64,000 bases of DNA from Alphaproteobacteria bacterium (GCA_002727315.1 PBWR01000012.1:1-64000), one strand, 5' to 3'. Numbered from the stretch's first letter, positions 54,090-62,392 are shown. A program made the numbers and translations. The notes: generated by a model from the sequence alone, not told the origin.

Positions 54090-54365
54090 TTAATGTTCAC
54101 CGGCTGCGAACATGCAGGCCGTCCCGTCGGGCGTCGTGATGATGATCGACCAGGTCGTCCTCGAAGCATAGGTCAGCACTTCCACGACCCCGCCATTGTT
54201 CGCGAGACCGATGACGATCGGTTCCTCGCTAAACTTCTTGGACAGGTGCGAAAGCGCGGAGGCGCGATCGGAGCACGAGTAATTGGGCTGGGCTGCTTCT
54301 GCAATGCTGCTACCGGCAACGACCGACAGGACGAGCCCAGCGAACAGGTATTTCGTCCTAAACAT
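54090..54365 (-). CDS. Small secreted alphaproteobacterial protein of unknown function
   Basis: This 91-residue protein has a signal peptide (MFRTKYLFAGLVLSVVAGSS, cleavage probably after AEAA). Its mature part of about 65 residues contains a conserved pair of cysteines (YSCSDR and GTACMFAAGE) that should form a disulfide. The ending TTPDGTACMFAAGE recurs in many small exported proteins of alphaproteobacteria that have no known role. The start at 54365 is chosen because the extension upstream is not signal-like. Confidence 0.72.
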   Translation of the reverse strand: MFRTKYLFAGLVLSVVAGSSIAEAAQPNYSCSDRASALSHLSKKFSEEPIVIGLANNGGVVEVLTYASRTTWSIIITTPDGTACMFAAGEH

Positions 54366-54545
54366 GTCAGTCTCATTACTGTCAGGTTTGCCGGATTCTC
54401 CGGCAAGACAGGAACGAGTGCGTGCGACCATAATTAAAAAACCTCGAATTCACCGATGCTTAACTGTTAGCGCGGATGTTGCGCGGTTTCCCTTCGCAGA
54501 ATCATTGCGCCGACGCGCAACCGCGCTTATCTTCCGCCCAGTGGC

Positions 54546-54622
54546 CGGGGCGTAGCTCAGCCTGGTAGAGCACCTGCTTTGGGAGCAGGGGGTCGCGTGT
54601 TCGAATCTCGTCGCCCCGACCA
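54546..54622 (+). tRNA. tRNA-Pro (anticodon UGG)
   Basis: The 77-base cloverleaf has an acceptor stem CGGGGCG/CGCCCCG, a D-arm GCTC...GAGC, an anticodon stem CCTGC/GCAGG with loop TTTGGGA (anticodon TGG) and a T-arm with TTCGAAT. CCA is encoded at the 3' end (54620-54622). Confidence 0.96.
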
Positions 54623-54677
54623 TTTTCTGCAGAATTTCAGCGGTTTGGATACGCTTTACAGATCTGCGGGGGAGATA

Positions 54678-55430
54678 ATGCGTCTGCAGGATAAAACCGC
54701 GTTCGTCACCGGCGGCTCGAAGGGGCTGGGCCGGGCGATTGCCGAACGTTTCGTGGAAGAAGGCGCGCGGGTCGTCGCCGCCGACATCGACGAGCCGGCG
54801 CTCGACGCGTTCATGTCCGAGATCCATGTCGACTCTGCCAGCCTGACGCCCATGGTCCTGGATGTGTCGGACTTCGACGCCGTACAGGCAGCGATCAACG
54901 CGGCGATTGCCGATCTGGGCGCACTCGACATCCTGGTCAACAATGCCGGCTATTCGCCCAAGAAGAACTGGCTGGAATACGAGATATCCGACTGGCAGAG
55001 GGTGCTCGACGTCAATCTGAGTGGCGAGTTCTACGGCGCACGCGCGGTGGCCGAGCACATGATGGAGCGCAAAAGCGGCCGCATTATTAACCTGTCCTCG
55101 TCGGCTTGGCGTCACGGCGGCGTCGCGACGGGCGGGGGGCTGCCCTACACTTCGTCGAAGGCCGGCGTGATCGGGCTGACGCGCGCCCTGTGCAAGGCGC
55201 TCGGCCCCTACAACATCACCGTGAACGCCATCGCCCCCGGCCCGACACCGACGCCGATGACCTCGTCGTGGCTGTCGAACGCCGAGGCGGCGCTGAAGGA
55301 GCAGATTCCGCTGAAACGGCTGGGAACGGCCCGGGATATTGCCAACGCCGCGCTGTTCCTGGCGTCGGACGAGGCGGGTTTCATCACCGGCACCTGCCTG
55401 GACGTAAATGGTGGCCTGACGATGAGTTGA
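54678..55430 (+). CDS. SDR family oxidoreductase
   Basis: This 250-residue classical SDR has cofactor motif VTGGSKGLGRAIAERF at about 9-24, DIDEPALD after the second strand (NAD-preferring Asp), NNAGYSPKKNW, the catalytic Ser in NLSSSAW and Tyr/Lys in PYTSSKAG. GGGGGAGATA precedes the ATG. It lies 55 bases after tRNA-Pro and is followed, 15 bases after its stop, by a degenerate copy of a tRNA 3' end, so the gene is flanked by tRNA-derived sequence. The reaction is unknown. Confidence 0.88.
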   Translation: MRLQDKTAFVTGGSKGLGRAIAERFVEEGARVVAADIDEPALDAFMSEIHVDSASLTPMVLDVSDFDAVQAAINAAIADLGALDILVNNAGYSPKKNWLEYEISDWQRVLDVNLSGEFYGARAVAEHMMERKSGRIINLSSSAWRHGGVATGGGLPYTSSKAGVIGLTRALCKALGPYNITVNAIAPGPTPTPMTSSWLSNAEAALKEQIPLKRLGTARDIANAALFLASDEAGFITGTCLDVNGGLTMS

Positions 55431-55444
55431 CGCCACAGCCGGCG

Positions 55445-55467
55445 GCGTGATCGAATCTTGTCGTCCC
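55445..55467 (+). repeat. Partial copy of the tRNA-Pro 3' half, attachment-site-like
   Basis: Twenty of the 23 bases at 55445-55467 are identical to 54595-54617, the T-arm and acceptor end of tRNA-Pro(UGG), in the same orientation. The intact tRNA and this partial copy bracket the SDR gene as direct repeats about 850 bases apart. This is the layout left by tRNA-targeted integration, although part of the match falls in the generally conserved TTCGAAT loop. Confidence 0.5.
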
Positions 55468-55495
55468 ATCATCGCTTGAGGTACAAGGCCGCATC

Positions 55496-55801
55496 ATGAA
55501 GGCACGCATTTTCCAGCCCGCGAAGACCGCCATGCAGTCGGGACGCGCGAAGACCCAGATCTGGGTGCTCGAGTTCGAGCCGACGCGCCGCCAGCAGCTC
55601 GACCCCCTAATGGGATGGCCGGGCGGGGCCGACACCATGCAGCAGATTCGCCTGAACTTCGGTAGCTGCGAGGACGCGGTGGCCCATGCCGAGCGTCACG
55701 GGCTCGATTTCGTGGTGCAGGAGCCCAAGGAAAGAATAATCAGACCAAAGGCTTACGCGGATAACTTCGCGGTTGGTCGCAGAGTTCCCTGGAGCCACTA
55801 G
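55496..55801 (+). CDS. Complex I NDUFS4-type accessory subunit (ETC complex I subunit family)
   Basis: This 101-residue protein matches the alphaproteobacterial homologue of mitochondrial NDUFS4, an accessory subunit that stabilises the N-module of NADH:quinone oxidoreductase. The family pattern is clear: ARIFQPAKTAMQSGRAKT at the N-terminus, WVLEFEPT, MGWPGGADTMQQIRLNF in the centre and YADNFAVGRRVPWSH at the C-terminus. Occurrence of this family is largely limited to alphaproteobacteria and mitochondria, which supports the taxonomic placement. It is a single gene between the SDR and tRNA-Arg. Confidence 0.9.
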   Translation: MKARIFQPAKTAMQSGRAKTQIWVLEFEPTRRQQLDPLMGWPGGADTMQQIRLNFGSCEDAVAHAERHGLDFVVQEPKERIIRPKAYADNFAVGRRVPWSH

Positions 55802-55899
55802 GGTACCAGCCCGTCAAACAATTTGGGCGGATCGGCGGCGACCGGCTAAGGTTGATCCGCAGATTTAACGTTGTCTTTTCGTGAGTGTTTGCGTCTTGG

Positions 55900-55976
55900 G
55901 CGCCCGTAGCTCAGCTGGATAGAGCATCGGCCTTCTAAGCCGAATGTCGCAGGTTCGAATCCTGCCGGGCGCGCCA
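55900..55976 (+). tRNA. tRNA-Arg (anticodon UCU)
   Basis: The 77-base cloverleaf has acceptor stem GCGCCCG/CGGGCGC, D-arm GCTC...GAGC, anticodon stem TCGGC/GCCGA with loop CTTCTAA (anticodon TCT), T-arm GCAGG-TTCGAAT-CCTGC and an encoded CCA end. Confidence 0.96.
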
Positions 55977-56014
55977 ACGCGCTGCTCCTACAATATGCCC
56001 CGGAAGAACGCTCG

Positions 56015-57346
56015 TTAGGCGAACGGCCCGGGGGGGCGGTCCAGGCCGTAATGTTCCCGCAGCGTGGTGCCCGAATATTCCGTGCGGAAGAGGCCGCGGG
56101 CCTGGAGCAGCGGGACGACTTCGTCGACGAAGGCATCGAGCATGGCCGGCAGCAGAGGCGGCATCAAGTTGAAGCCGTCGGCTGCTCCGTCCGTGAACCA
56201 GTCCTCTATCAAATCTGCGACCTGTTCCGGCGTGCCGGCAAACAGGTAATGACCGCCGATATGGGCGAAACGGGCGAGTAGTTCGCGCAGGGTCACATCT
56301 TCCGTCTTCACCAGATTGAGTACCATGCTGGTGCGGCTCTTACTGGTCTCCAGCTCTGCCAAATCCGGGAAATCGGCCGGCGAGAGGACCTTGTCGAGGG
56401 GGAAGCCGGAGAAATCATGGCCGCCGAACCAAGTGCCGAGATACTTTACGGCGATATCCACGTCGGCGTATTCGCTCAGTTCCAGCAGCAGGCGTTTTGC
56501 CTCGACTTCGGTGGACGCGATCGTCGGGCACAGGCCGGGCAGGATCAGGACATGTTCGGCGTGGCGGCCGCCGGTGATCACGCGTTTCTTCATGTCCGCG
56601 TAGAACGCCTGCGCCGTGGCTTTCTCGATATGGGCAGTGAACACCGCCTCGGCATGGCGCGCGGCGAAGTCGCGGCCGTCTTCCGACGATCCGGCCTGGA
56701 CCAGGACCGGCCGACCCTGGGGACTGCGCGGCAGGTTCAAGGGGCCGGCGACGCTGAAATGCGTGCCCTCGAAGTCGATTGGCCGGATACGCTCGGGATT
56801 GGCGTAGATCGCGTTGTCCCGGTCGTCGAGGATGGCGTCGTCGGCCCAGCTATCCCACAGGGCCTTGACGATCTCGACGTGTTCTTCGGCGAGTGCGTAA
56901 CGTTCGGCATGGGACGGCTGCCCAGTGTCTCCGAAGTTCCGGGCCGCGCCGGCCATCCAAGAGGTAACGATGTTCCAACCTGCACGGCCGTCGCTGATGT
57001 GATCGATGGACGAGAACTGACGGGCGAGGTTGAAGGGCTCGGTGTAGGTGCTCGATCCGGTGGCAATCAGGCCGATGCGGTCGGTGGCGGTCGCAATGGC
57101 CGCCAGCAGGGTCATGGGCTCGAGCCAGACTTGAAGAGCCTTGGCCGACTTTGTCTGCGCCGTGTTGGTTGTTAGCTGGTCTGCGAAGAAGATGGAATCG
57201 AACAGGCCCGTCTCGGCGCGCCGGGCCAGGTCTTGATAGTAGCGGACGTCCGACAGGTTGGCGGTCGACGAAAGGGGGTGCCGCCAGGCGGCCTCGTGGC
57301 TGCCGCGGCCCTGGATGAACAGATTGAGATGCAGTTGTCGTTTCAT
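56015..57346 (-). CDS. LLM class flavin-dependent monooxygenase (NtaA/SnaA/DszA-type)
   Basis: This 443-residue enzyme belongs to the bacterial-luciferase-like monooxygenases that use reduced FMN from a partner reductase. The NtaA/DszA branch is marked by RQLHLNLFIQGRGSHEAAWR at the N-terminus, FDSIFFADQL, ATGSSTYTEPFNLARQFSS and HISDGRAGWNIVTSW. No flavin reductase gene is visible nearby. I chose the ATG at 57346; nine codons further upstream are also open. It is the last gene of the minus-strand operon that begins at 61074 and should introduce oxygen into, or cleave a C-S or C-N bond of, the pathway substrate. Confidence 0.9.
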   Translation of the reverse strand: MKRQLHLNLFIQGRGSHEAAWRHPLSSTANLSDVRYYQDLARRAETGLFDSIFFADQLTTNTAQTKSAKALQVWLEPMTLLAAIATATDRIGLIATGSSTYTEPFNLARQFSSIDHISDGRAGWNIVTSWMAGAARNFGDTGQPSHAERYALAEEHVEIVKALWDSWADDAILDDRDNAIYANPERIRPIDFEGTHFSVAGPLNLPRSPQGRPVLVQAGSSEDGRDFAARHAEAVFTAHIEKATAQAFYADMKKRVITGGRHAEHVLILPGLCPTIASTEVEAKRLLLELSEYADVDIAVKYLGTWFGGHDFSGFPLDKVLSPADFPDLAELETSKSRTSMVLNLVKTEDVTLRELLARFAHIGGHYLFAGTPEQVADLIEDWFTDGAADGFNLMPPLLPAMLDAFVDEVVPLLQARGLFRTEYSGTTLREHYGLDRPPGPFA

Positions 57347-57382
57347 GCCCGTACCCTGGCGATCGGAGATCAATGTTGGGGA

Positions 57383-58141
57383 TTACCCCATCCACGCGCC
57401 GCCGTTCACGTCGAGCACCGCGCCCGTCGTGAAACCTGCGCCCGGCGTGCACAGATACCAAATCGCGTGGGCAAGTTCCTCCGGCGTGCCGAGACGGCCG
57501 ACCGGCGTGGCCTTGGCGCGGGCATCCAGCACATCCTGCGGGTGGCGCCGGACCCGTGGCGTAAGCACAAGTCCTGGCGCTATGGCGTTGACGGTGATGC
57601 CGTTGGGCGCCAGTTCCGTCGCCAGGCGCCGGGTGAGGCCGACGATCCCGGCTTCTGTCGTCGCATACTCGATGGCGCCGGCGCGTGCCGTGCGCCCCGC
57701 GACCGAGGAGATGTTGACGATCCGGCCGTATTTCTGTGTCTTCATGGTCGGCACGAGTTCCCGGGTGATCAGGAACTTGGCGATCACGTTCCAGTCCCAA
57801 CTGTGATGCATCGCATCCAGCGTGATTTCTTCAAGGGGCGGGGAGTCGATGAAACCGCCGGCGGTGTTGACCAGGATGTCGGCCCGGCCCCATGTGCCCA
57901 GGATCGTCTCGCAGGCCGCCTTGACCTCGTCCTCGTCGGCGCATTCGGCCTTCACGAACATGGCCTCGCCGCCCGCATCGGTGATCCGTTTAACGACCGC
58001 ATTGCCCTTTTCCGGGGTGCGCCCGATGACGGCGACCTTCGCACCCTCGGCGCCGAACCGAACGGCGGCGGCTTCGCCCATGCCCGCGGTACCGCCGGTG
58101 ACGATAGCAACCTGGCCGGCGATGGAAGTGATCTCGTCCAT
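57383..58141 (-). CDS. SDR family protein lacking the canonical catalytic lysine
   Basis: This 252-residue SDR has an intact cofactor motif (VTGGTAGMGEAAAVRF, about 14-29), NTAGGFIDSPP in place of NNAG and a Ser in NISSVAG. The catalytic pair reads YATTE instead of YxxxK, so Glu takes the place of the lysine that lowers the tyrosine pKa and holds the cofactor ribose. The codons are unambiguous (TAT GCG ACG ACA GAA). The protein may be a modified enzyme or a binding protein. It lies seven bases after ScoB and 36 bases before the monooxygenase. Confidence 0.85.
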   Translation of the reverse strand: MDEITSIAGQVAIVTGGTAGMGEAAAVRFGAEGAKVAVIGRTPEKGNAVVKRITDAGGEAMFVKAECADEDEVKAACETILGTWGRADILVNTAGGFIDSPPLEEITLDAMHHSWDWNVIAKFLITRELVPTMKTQKYGRIVNISSVAGRTARAGAIEYATTEAGIVGLTRRLATELAPNGITVNAIAPGLVLTPRVRRHPQDVLDARAKATPVGRLGTPEELAHAIWYLCTPGAGFTTGAVLDVNGGAWMG

Positions 58142-58148
58142 TGTTGGA

Positions 58149-58826
58149 TCAGGCCGCCACGGCGATTTCGCCCACCGCGTTCATGATAAGCGGCGCGCCG
58201 GTGACGGCCTGCACCTCATCGGCGCTCAGGCCCGGCGCCACCTCGTCGAGCACGAGCCCATCCGGAGTGACAGAAATCACCGCCATGTTGGTGAAGATCC
58301 GGGTGACCACGCCACCCGCGGTCAGTGGATAGGTACGTTCGGCCACGATCTTGGCCGCGCCGTCGCGCGTCGTGTGGGTCATCATCGCGAACACGCGCTT
58401 CGAGCCGGCGGCGATGTCCATGGCGCCGCCAACGCTGCCCGATGTCTGGTTCGGCAGTCGCCAGTTGCAAAGATCCCCGTTGGCCGCGACCTCGAACGCG
58501 CCCAAGACCGCGCAGTCGAGGCGTCCGCCGCGGGCGATCGCGAAACTGTCGGCGTGGTGCACAAATGCGCCGCCCGACACCATGGTCACCAGTTCCTTGC
58601 CCGCACTGATCAGATCCTGATCAGCCTCGCCCTCGGCCGGCGGAGGGCCCATGCCGATCAGGCCGTTTTCCGAGTGGAACATCACGTCCCGACCCTTGGG
58701 AATGAAAGCGGGAATCATGGTCGGCATCCCGATGCCGAGATTGACCAGCCAGCCGTCTTCCATGTCCTGGGCGGCGCGAGCCGCGATCTGCTGGCGGGTG
58801 AGCAGGTTGGTTTGTTCGTCGCTCAT
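58149..58826 (-). CDS. 3-oxoacid CoA-transferase subunit B
   Basis: This 225-residue subunit carries the catalytic glutamate in HSENGLIGMG (Glu53), which forms the glutamyl-CoA intermediate. VNLGIGMPTMIP near the N-terminus and GGAMDIAAGSKRVFAMMTHT are typical. It overlaps subunit A by four bases. The enzyme exchanges CoA between succinyl-CoA or acetyl-CoA and a 3-oxoacid (SCOT, AtoAD or PcaIJ type). Confidence 0.93.
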   Translation of the reverse strand: MSDEQTNLLTRQQIAARAAQDMEDGWLVNLGIGMPTMIPAFIPKGRDVMFHSENGLIGMGPPPAEGEADQDLISAGKELVTMVSGGAFVHHADSFAIARGGRLDCAVLGAFEVAANGDLCNWRLPNQTSGSVGGAMDIAAGSKRVFAMMTHTTRDGAAKIVAERTYPLTAGGVVTRIFTNMAVISVTPDGLVLDEVAPGLSADEVQAVTGAPLIMNAVGEIAVAA

Positions 58827-59518
58827 GATGCGTTGCGCTCCTTGCCGATCTCGTACCAGCCGGTGATGTAGTAGGTATCCACGAACACGCCCGGCGTCAC
58901 GATCACCTCCGGGTCGAGTTCGTCCATGGCCACGTCCGCCTCGACTTCCACAATGGTGTGATCGGCGGCCATGGCCATGATCGGATTGAAATTCCGTCCG
59001 GTCTTCCGATAGATCAGATTGCCGCGGGGATCCACCTTGTAGGCTTTGATCAGTGCGAAATCGCCGCGCAACGGCATTTCCAGCACATAATCCTTTCCGT
59101 CGATGGTCTTGGTTTCCTTACCCTCGGCCAGATCGGTGCCCACGGCGGTGGGGGTGTAGAAGCCGCCGAGGCCGGCGCCCGCCGCGCGCATGCGTTCGGC
59201 CATGGTGCCCTGGGGCACGATCTCGAGTTCGATCTTGCCGGCGTCGTAGAGTTCTTTGAAGACGAAGGATTCTTTGGCCCAGGGGAAGCTGCACACCAGC
59301 TTTCCGACGCAGCCTTCCTCGAACAGCCGGGCGATGCCGCTATGGCCGGTGCCGGCATTGTTGGTGACGATGGTGAGGTCGCGCCGTTTCAGATCGCACA
59401 CCCCGTCGATCAGGACTTCGGGCACGCCGGGCTGGCCGAACCCGCCGACCAGCAGCGTCGCGCCGTCCTGGATTCGAGAGACCGCGTCTTCGAGTGTTTT
59501 GGCTTTCTTGTTCTTCAT
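58823..59518 (-). CDS. 3-oxoacid CoA-transferase subunit A
   Basis: This 231-residue subunit shows the CoA-transferase A motif GATLLVGGFGQPGVPEVLID at about 19-38 and FYTPTAVGTDLAEGKE in the second half. The ATG at 59518 gives the normal length. It lies 13 bases after the DUF35 gene and overlaps subunit B by four bases. The presence of both subunits in one operon with a thiolase-like protein fits activation or release of a 3-oxoacid. Confidence 0.92.
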   Translation of the reverse strand: MKNKKAKTLEDAVSRIQDGATLLVGGFGQPGVPEVLIDGVCDLKRRDLTIVTNNAGTGHSGIARLFEEGCVGKLVCSFPWAKESFVFKELYDAGKIELEIVPQGTMAERMRAAGAGLGGFYTPTAVGTDLAEGKETKTIDGKDYVLEMPLRGDFALIKAYKVDPRGNLIYRKTGRNFNPIMAMAADHTIVEVEADVAMDELDPEVIVTPGVFVDTYYITGWYEIGKERNAS

Positions 59519-59531
59519 TGTCGGCAGGCTC

Positions 59532-59924
59532 TCAGGCGGAAACGAAATAGGGGGCGGGACGACCATCCGGCCCTTCGCGGAATGTGACAGACACTCTGTC
59601 ACCGATGGCGATTTTTTCGGGATCACCCTCGGCAAGGCCGCCCATCATGCGGAACCCCTCATCGAGATCAACCAGAAGCACGGCATAGGGCGCCTTGTCG
59701 GCGAGGGCCGGCGGCGCGCGATGGACAACGGAGCAGGCGTGGACCGCTCCCTGGCCCGCCGAGACGGCCCAGGCGGGATCGGTCGCACCGCAGACCGGGC
59801 ACATGGCACGCGGGTAGAAAATCGCCGCATCGCAGGCGTTGCAACGCTGGTAGCGCAGCTCGCCCTCGGCGCAGCCCTGCCAGAACGGCTCGGAATCGGG
59901 ATCAGGAAGCTCGTCGTCGGCCAT
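59532..59924 (-). CDS. DUF35 zinc-ribbon/OB-fold protein
   Basis: This 130-residue protein has the DUF35 architecture: an N-terminal helix, a rubredoxin-like zinc ribbon with CNAC (about 38-41) and CPVC (about 53-56), and a C-terminal OB fold. DUF35 proteins bind acyl-CoA and act as partners of thiolase-like or SCP2-like enzymes, as in the Ltp2-ChsH2 aldolase of steroid degradation. It starts four bases after the thiolase-like gene, consistent with a complex. Confidence 0.9.
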   Translation of the reverse strand: MADDELPDPDSEPFWQGCAEGELRYQRCNACDAAIFYPRAMCPVCGATDPAWAVSAGQGAVHACSVVHRAPPALADKAPYAVLLVDLDEGFRMMGGLAEGDPEKIAIGDRVSVTFREGPDGRPAPYFVSA

Positions 59925-59928
59925 ATCG

Positions 59929-61074
59929 CTACTCCAGCCCCAGAATACAGGTTGAATTGGATGACAAGACACCGCCGGTGCCCGAAACCAGGGCAAGCAC
60001 GGCGTCGGCCACCTGGCGTTCGTCGCATTCACCGCGCAGCTGTCTCACCGCCTCGATGATGAGGAAGATGCCGTACTGGCCGGGATGGCAGTAGGACAGG
60101 CCGCCGCCGTTTGTGTTCAGGGGGAATTCACCGCCCGGGCCCGTGCGCCCGTTGGCGAGGAACGCGCCGCCTTCGCCAGGTTTGCAGAAGCCGAGAGATT
60201 CCAGGGTCAGAAGTACCGTGATGGTGAAGCTGTCGTAGATTTCGACGACATCGAGCTGATCATGGGTGACGCCCGCCATGTCGAACGCGCGCTTTCCCGA
60301 CACCGCGGCCGGCGTGACCGTCAGGTCCGGCATTTCGGAGATCTGTGCATGGGAGACGCTTTCGCCTTGGCCGAGCAGCCAGACCGGTGGCTTGTCGAGG
60401 GTCTTCGCGATTTCGGGGCTGACAATGATGGCCGCACCGCCGCCATCGGTGAACAGGCAGCAGTCGTAACGGTGGAGGGGCGTCGCGATCCAGCCGGAGT
60501 CCAGCACCTCGTCACGGGTCATGGGTTCGCGCCGATAGGCCTTTGGGTTCCGTCGCGCCCATTCGCGCGTCGAGACGGCCAGATCAGCAAGCTGTTCGGA
60601 TGTTGTGCCGTATTCGGCGAAATGGCGTGAGGCAGCAAGTGCGTAGGCGCCGACCGGGGTCGGCAGTCCGTAGGGTGCTTCATACTGATATCCAAGATCG
60701 CTGCGGATCTGGAAGATGTAGCGATCCTTCCGTGATCGCTGGGTCGAGCCGTAGACGATCGCCGCAACGCTGCAAAGGCTCGCTTGGATTGCCGCAGCGG
60801 CATGACCCAGATGAAACTCGAAAGACGACCCGCCGACCATGGTGGTGTCGGAGTAACTCGGCTGGATACCGAGATATTCCGCGATCTGCAGGCCGGGCAG
60901 GCGGCCCCAGGCGCCAGACACGAACAGCCCGTCGATATCGGCTTTCTCAAGACCGGCATCGGCGAGCGCGCCGGCCAGGGCTTCGGCCTGCAGGGTGAGC
61001 ACCGTTGCGTCGGGAACGGCACCGAGACGCGATTCCGCGACCCCCGCGATGGCACATGCTTTGTTCAGGCTCAA
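59929..61074 (-). CDS. Thiolase-like (SCP2/lipid-transfer type) protein
   Basis: This protein of about 381 residues has the thiolase fold. The position of the usual nucleophilic cysteine reads VGGSSFEFHLGHAAAAIQ, without a cysteine, and the C-terminal catalytic loop reads GGLSYCHPGQYG. Loss of the first cysteine is typical of SCP2-thiolase-like proteins that act as aldolases or binding proteins rather than as true thiolases. The start is uncertain because there is no ATG; I chose TTG at 61074 where the conserved region begins (NKACAIAGVAESRLG). A GTG lies 48 bases upstream. It is the first gene of the operon. Confidence 0.85.
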   Translation of the reverse strand: MSLNKACAIAGVAESRLGAVPDATVLTLQAEALAGALADAGLEKADIDGLFVSGAWGRLPGLQIAEYLGIQPSYSDTTMVGGSSFEFHLGHAAAAIQASLCSVAAIVYGSTQRSRKDRYIFQIRSDLGYQYEAPYGLPTPVGAYALAASRHFAEYGTTSEQLADLAVSTREWARRNPKAYRREPMTRDEVLDSGWIATPLHRYDCCLFTDGGGAAIIVSPEIAKTLDKPPVWLLGQGESVSHAQISEMPDLTVTPAAVSGKRAFDMAGVTHDQLDVVEIYDSFTITVLLTLESLGFCKPGEGGAFLANGRTGPGGEFPLNTNGGGLSYCHPGQYGIFLIIEAVRQLRGECDERQVADAVLALVSGTGGVLSSNSTCILGLE

Positions 61075-61213
61075 GGTCGCCGCTTTCGTCAGGTGGATCG
61101 GGACAACGCGCCGTGCCGGCACACCCCGATTATGGACCGGACAGCGATCCCACGGTACCCCCCGGGCCGGGGGTAACAGGCAGGGGCAAAACCCCGAAGT
61201 TGTCTGAAACGCG

Positions 61214-62392
61214 CTAGCCCGCGACGGCCTTGAGACGCGTGAATCCGGCCTCAAGGTCCGCGACCAGGTCGTCGGGATGTTCCAGGCCGACATGCAGGCG
61301 GATCAACGTGCCGGGGGCATCCCAGCTGGTCGCCGTGCGTACGGGCTTGGCCGGCAGGATCAGGGATTCGAACCCACCCCAGCTGGCACCCATCGCAAAC
61401 AGTTCCATCCCGTCGAGCATCGCGCCAAGCGCGGCGTCGTCGTAGTGCTCGTCGAGAACCACGCCGAACAGTCCGGCGGCCCCTTCGAAATCGCGTTTCC
61501 AAAGTTCATGGCCCGGATCGCCGGGCAGGGCGGGGAAAAGCACGCTCGACACCTCGGGGCGGCCCTGCAGCCACTCGGCCACCGCGAGCGCGTTGAACTC
61601 GTGCTGTTTCAGGCGAACACCCATGGTCCGCAGCCCGCGCAGGCCGAGATAGCAATCGTCCGGGGCGCCGTGCTGTCCCCAGTAGCGGAAGTTCTGCAGG
61701 ATGCGTTCGTAAAGCTCGTTTGTGGTCACGATGATGCCGAGCATCGCGTCGGAATGTCCGACGATATACTTCGTGGCCGCGTGCACCGAGACATCGATGC
61801 CCCTGTCGAACGATTTAAAGTTCAGCGGGGTGCCCCAGGTGTTGTCGTTGATCACCACCGCGCCGCGGGCATGGGCCGCTTCGGAAATCGCCGGAATGTC
61901 CTGAACCTCGAAGGTCTGGGAGCCGGGCGCCTCGGTCATGACGACCTTTGTGTTGTCCTGGATCAGGTCGGCGATCCCGCCGCCGATCAGGGGATCGTAG
62001 TAGGTGGTCTCGACCCCGTACTTCGCCATGACGTTGTTGCAGAAATTGCGGGTCGGGAAATAGGCGCTGTCGGTGACCAGGATATGGTCTCCGCTTTCCA
62101 CGAAGGTCGAAACGGCTGTGGTAATGGCCGCGAGCCCTGACGATACGGCGATGGCCTTGTCGCCACCTTCGACCAGGGCGACAGCCTCTTCGAGGGCCTT
62201 CTGGGTCGGTGTGCCCATGCGGCCGTAGGTGATGTCCTTGGTGAAATCCCGCGCACGCCATTCGGCCAGGGTCGGGCTGGTGATCGTCGAGGCGTGATAG
62301 ACCGGCGGATTGACGATGCCGTAATTCGATTCCGGGTCACGTCCGCCGCTTGCCAGCAGCGTCTCGTCGCGAACATTGCCCTTCTTGATCAT
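61214..62392 (-). CDS. metC: Cystathionine beta-lyase (Cys/Met metabolism PLP enzyme)
   Basis: This 392-residue PLP-dependent enzyme converts cystathionine to homocysteine, ammonia and pyruvate. The Schiff-base lysine is in SVHAATKYIVGHSDAMLG at about residue 209. GRMGTPTQKALEEAVALVEG is the N-terminal cofactor-loop region, and NDNTWGTPL supplies the PLP-contacting Asp. The C-terminal GMELFAMGASWGGFESLI is typical of cystathionine beta-lyases rather than gamma-synthases. It overlaps the sulfurtransferase gene by four bases. Confidence 0.9.
   Translation of the reverse strand: MIKKGNVRDETLLASGGRDPESNYGIVNPPVYHASTITSPTLAEWRARDFTKDITYGRMGTPTQKALEEAVALVEGGDKAIAVSSGLAAITTAVSTFVESGDHILVTDSAYFPTRNFCNNVMAKYGVETTYYDPLIGGGIADLIQDNTKVVMTEAPGSQTFEVQDIPAISEAAHARGAVVINDNTWGTPLNFKSFDRGIDVSVHAATKYIVGHSDAMLGIIVTTNELYERILQNFRYWGQHGAPDDCYLGLRGLRTMGVRLKQHEFNALAVAEWLQGRPEVSSVLFPALPGDPGHELWKRDFEGAAGLFGVVLDEHYDDAALGAMLDGMELFAMGASWGGFESLILPAKPVRTATSWDAPGTLIRLHVGLEHPDDLVADLEAGFTRLKAVAG

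Noticed and set aside
61150..61205. GC-rich hairpin (taccccc/gggggta) between metC and the thiolase-like gene
   Set aside because: The stem is only seven bases and no T-rich tract follows on either strand, so I do not call it a terminator.
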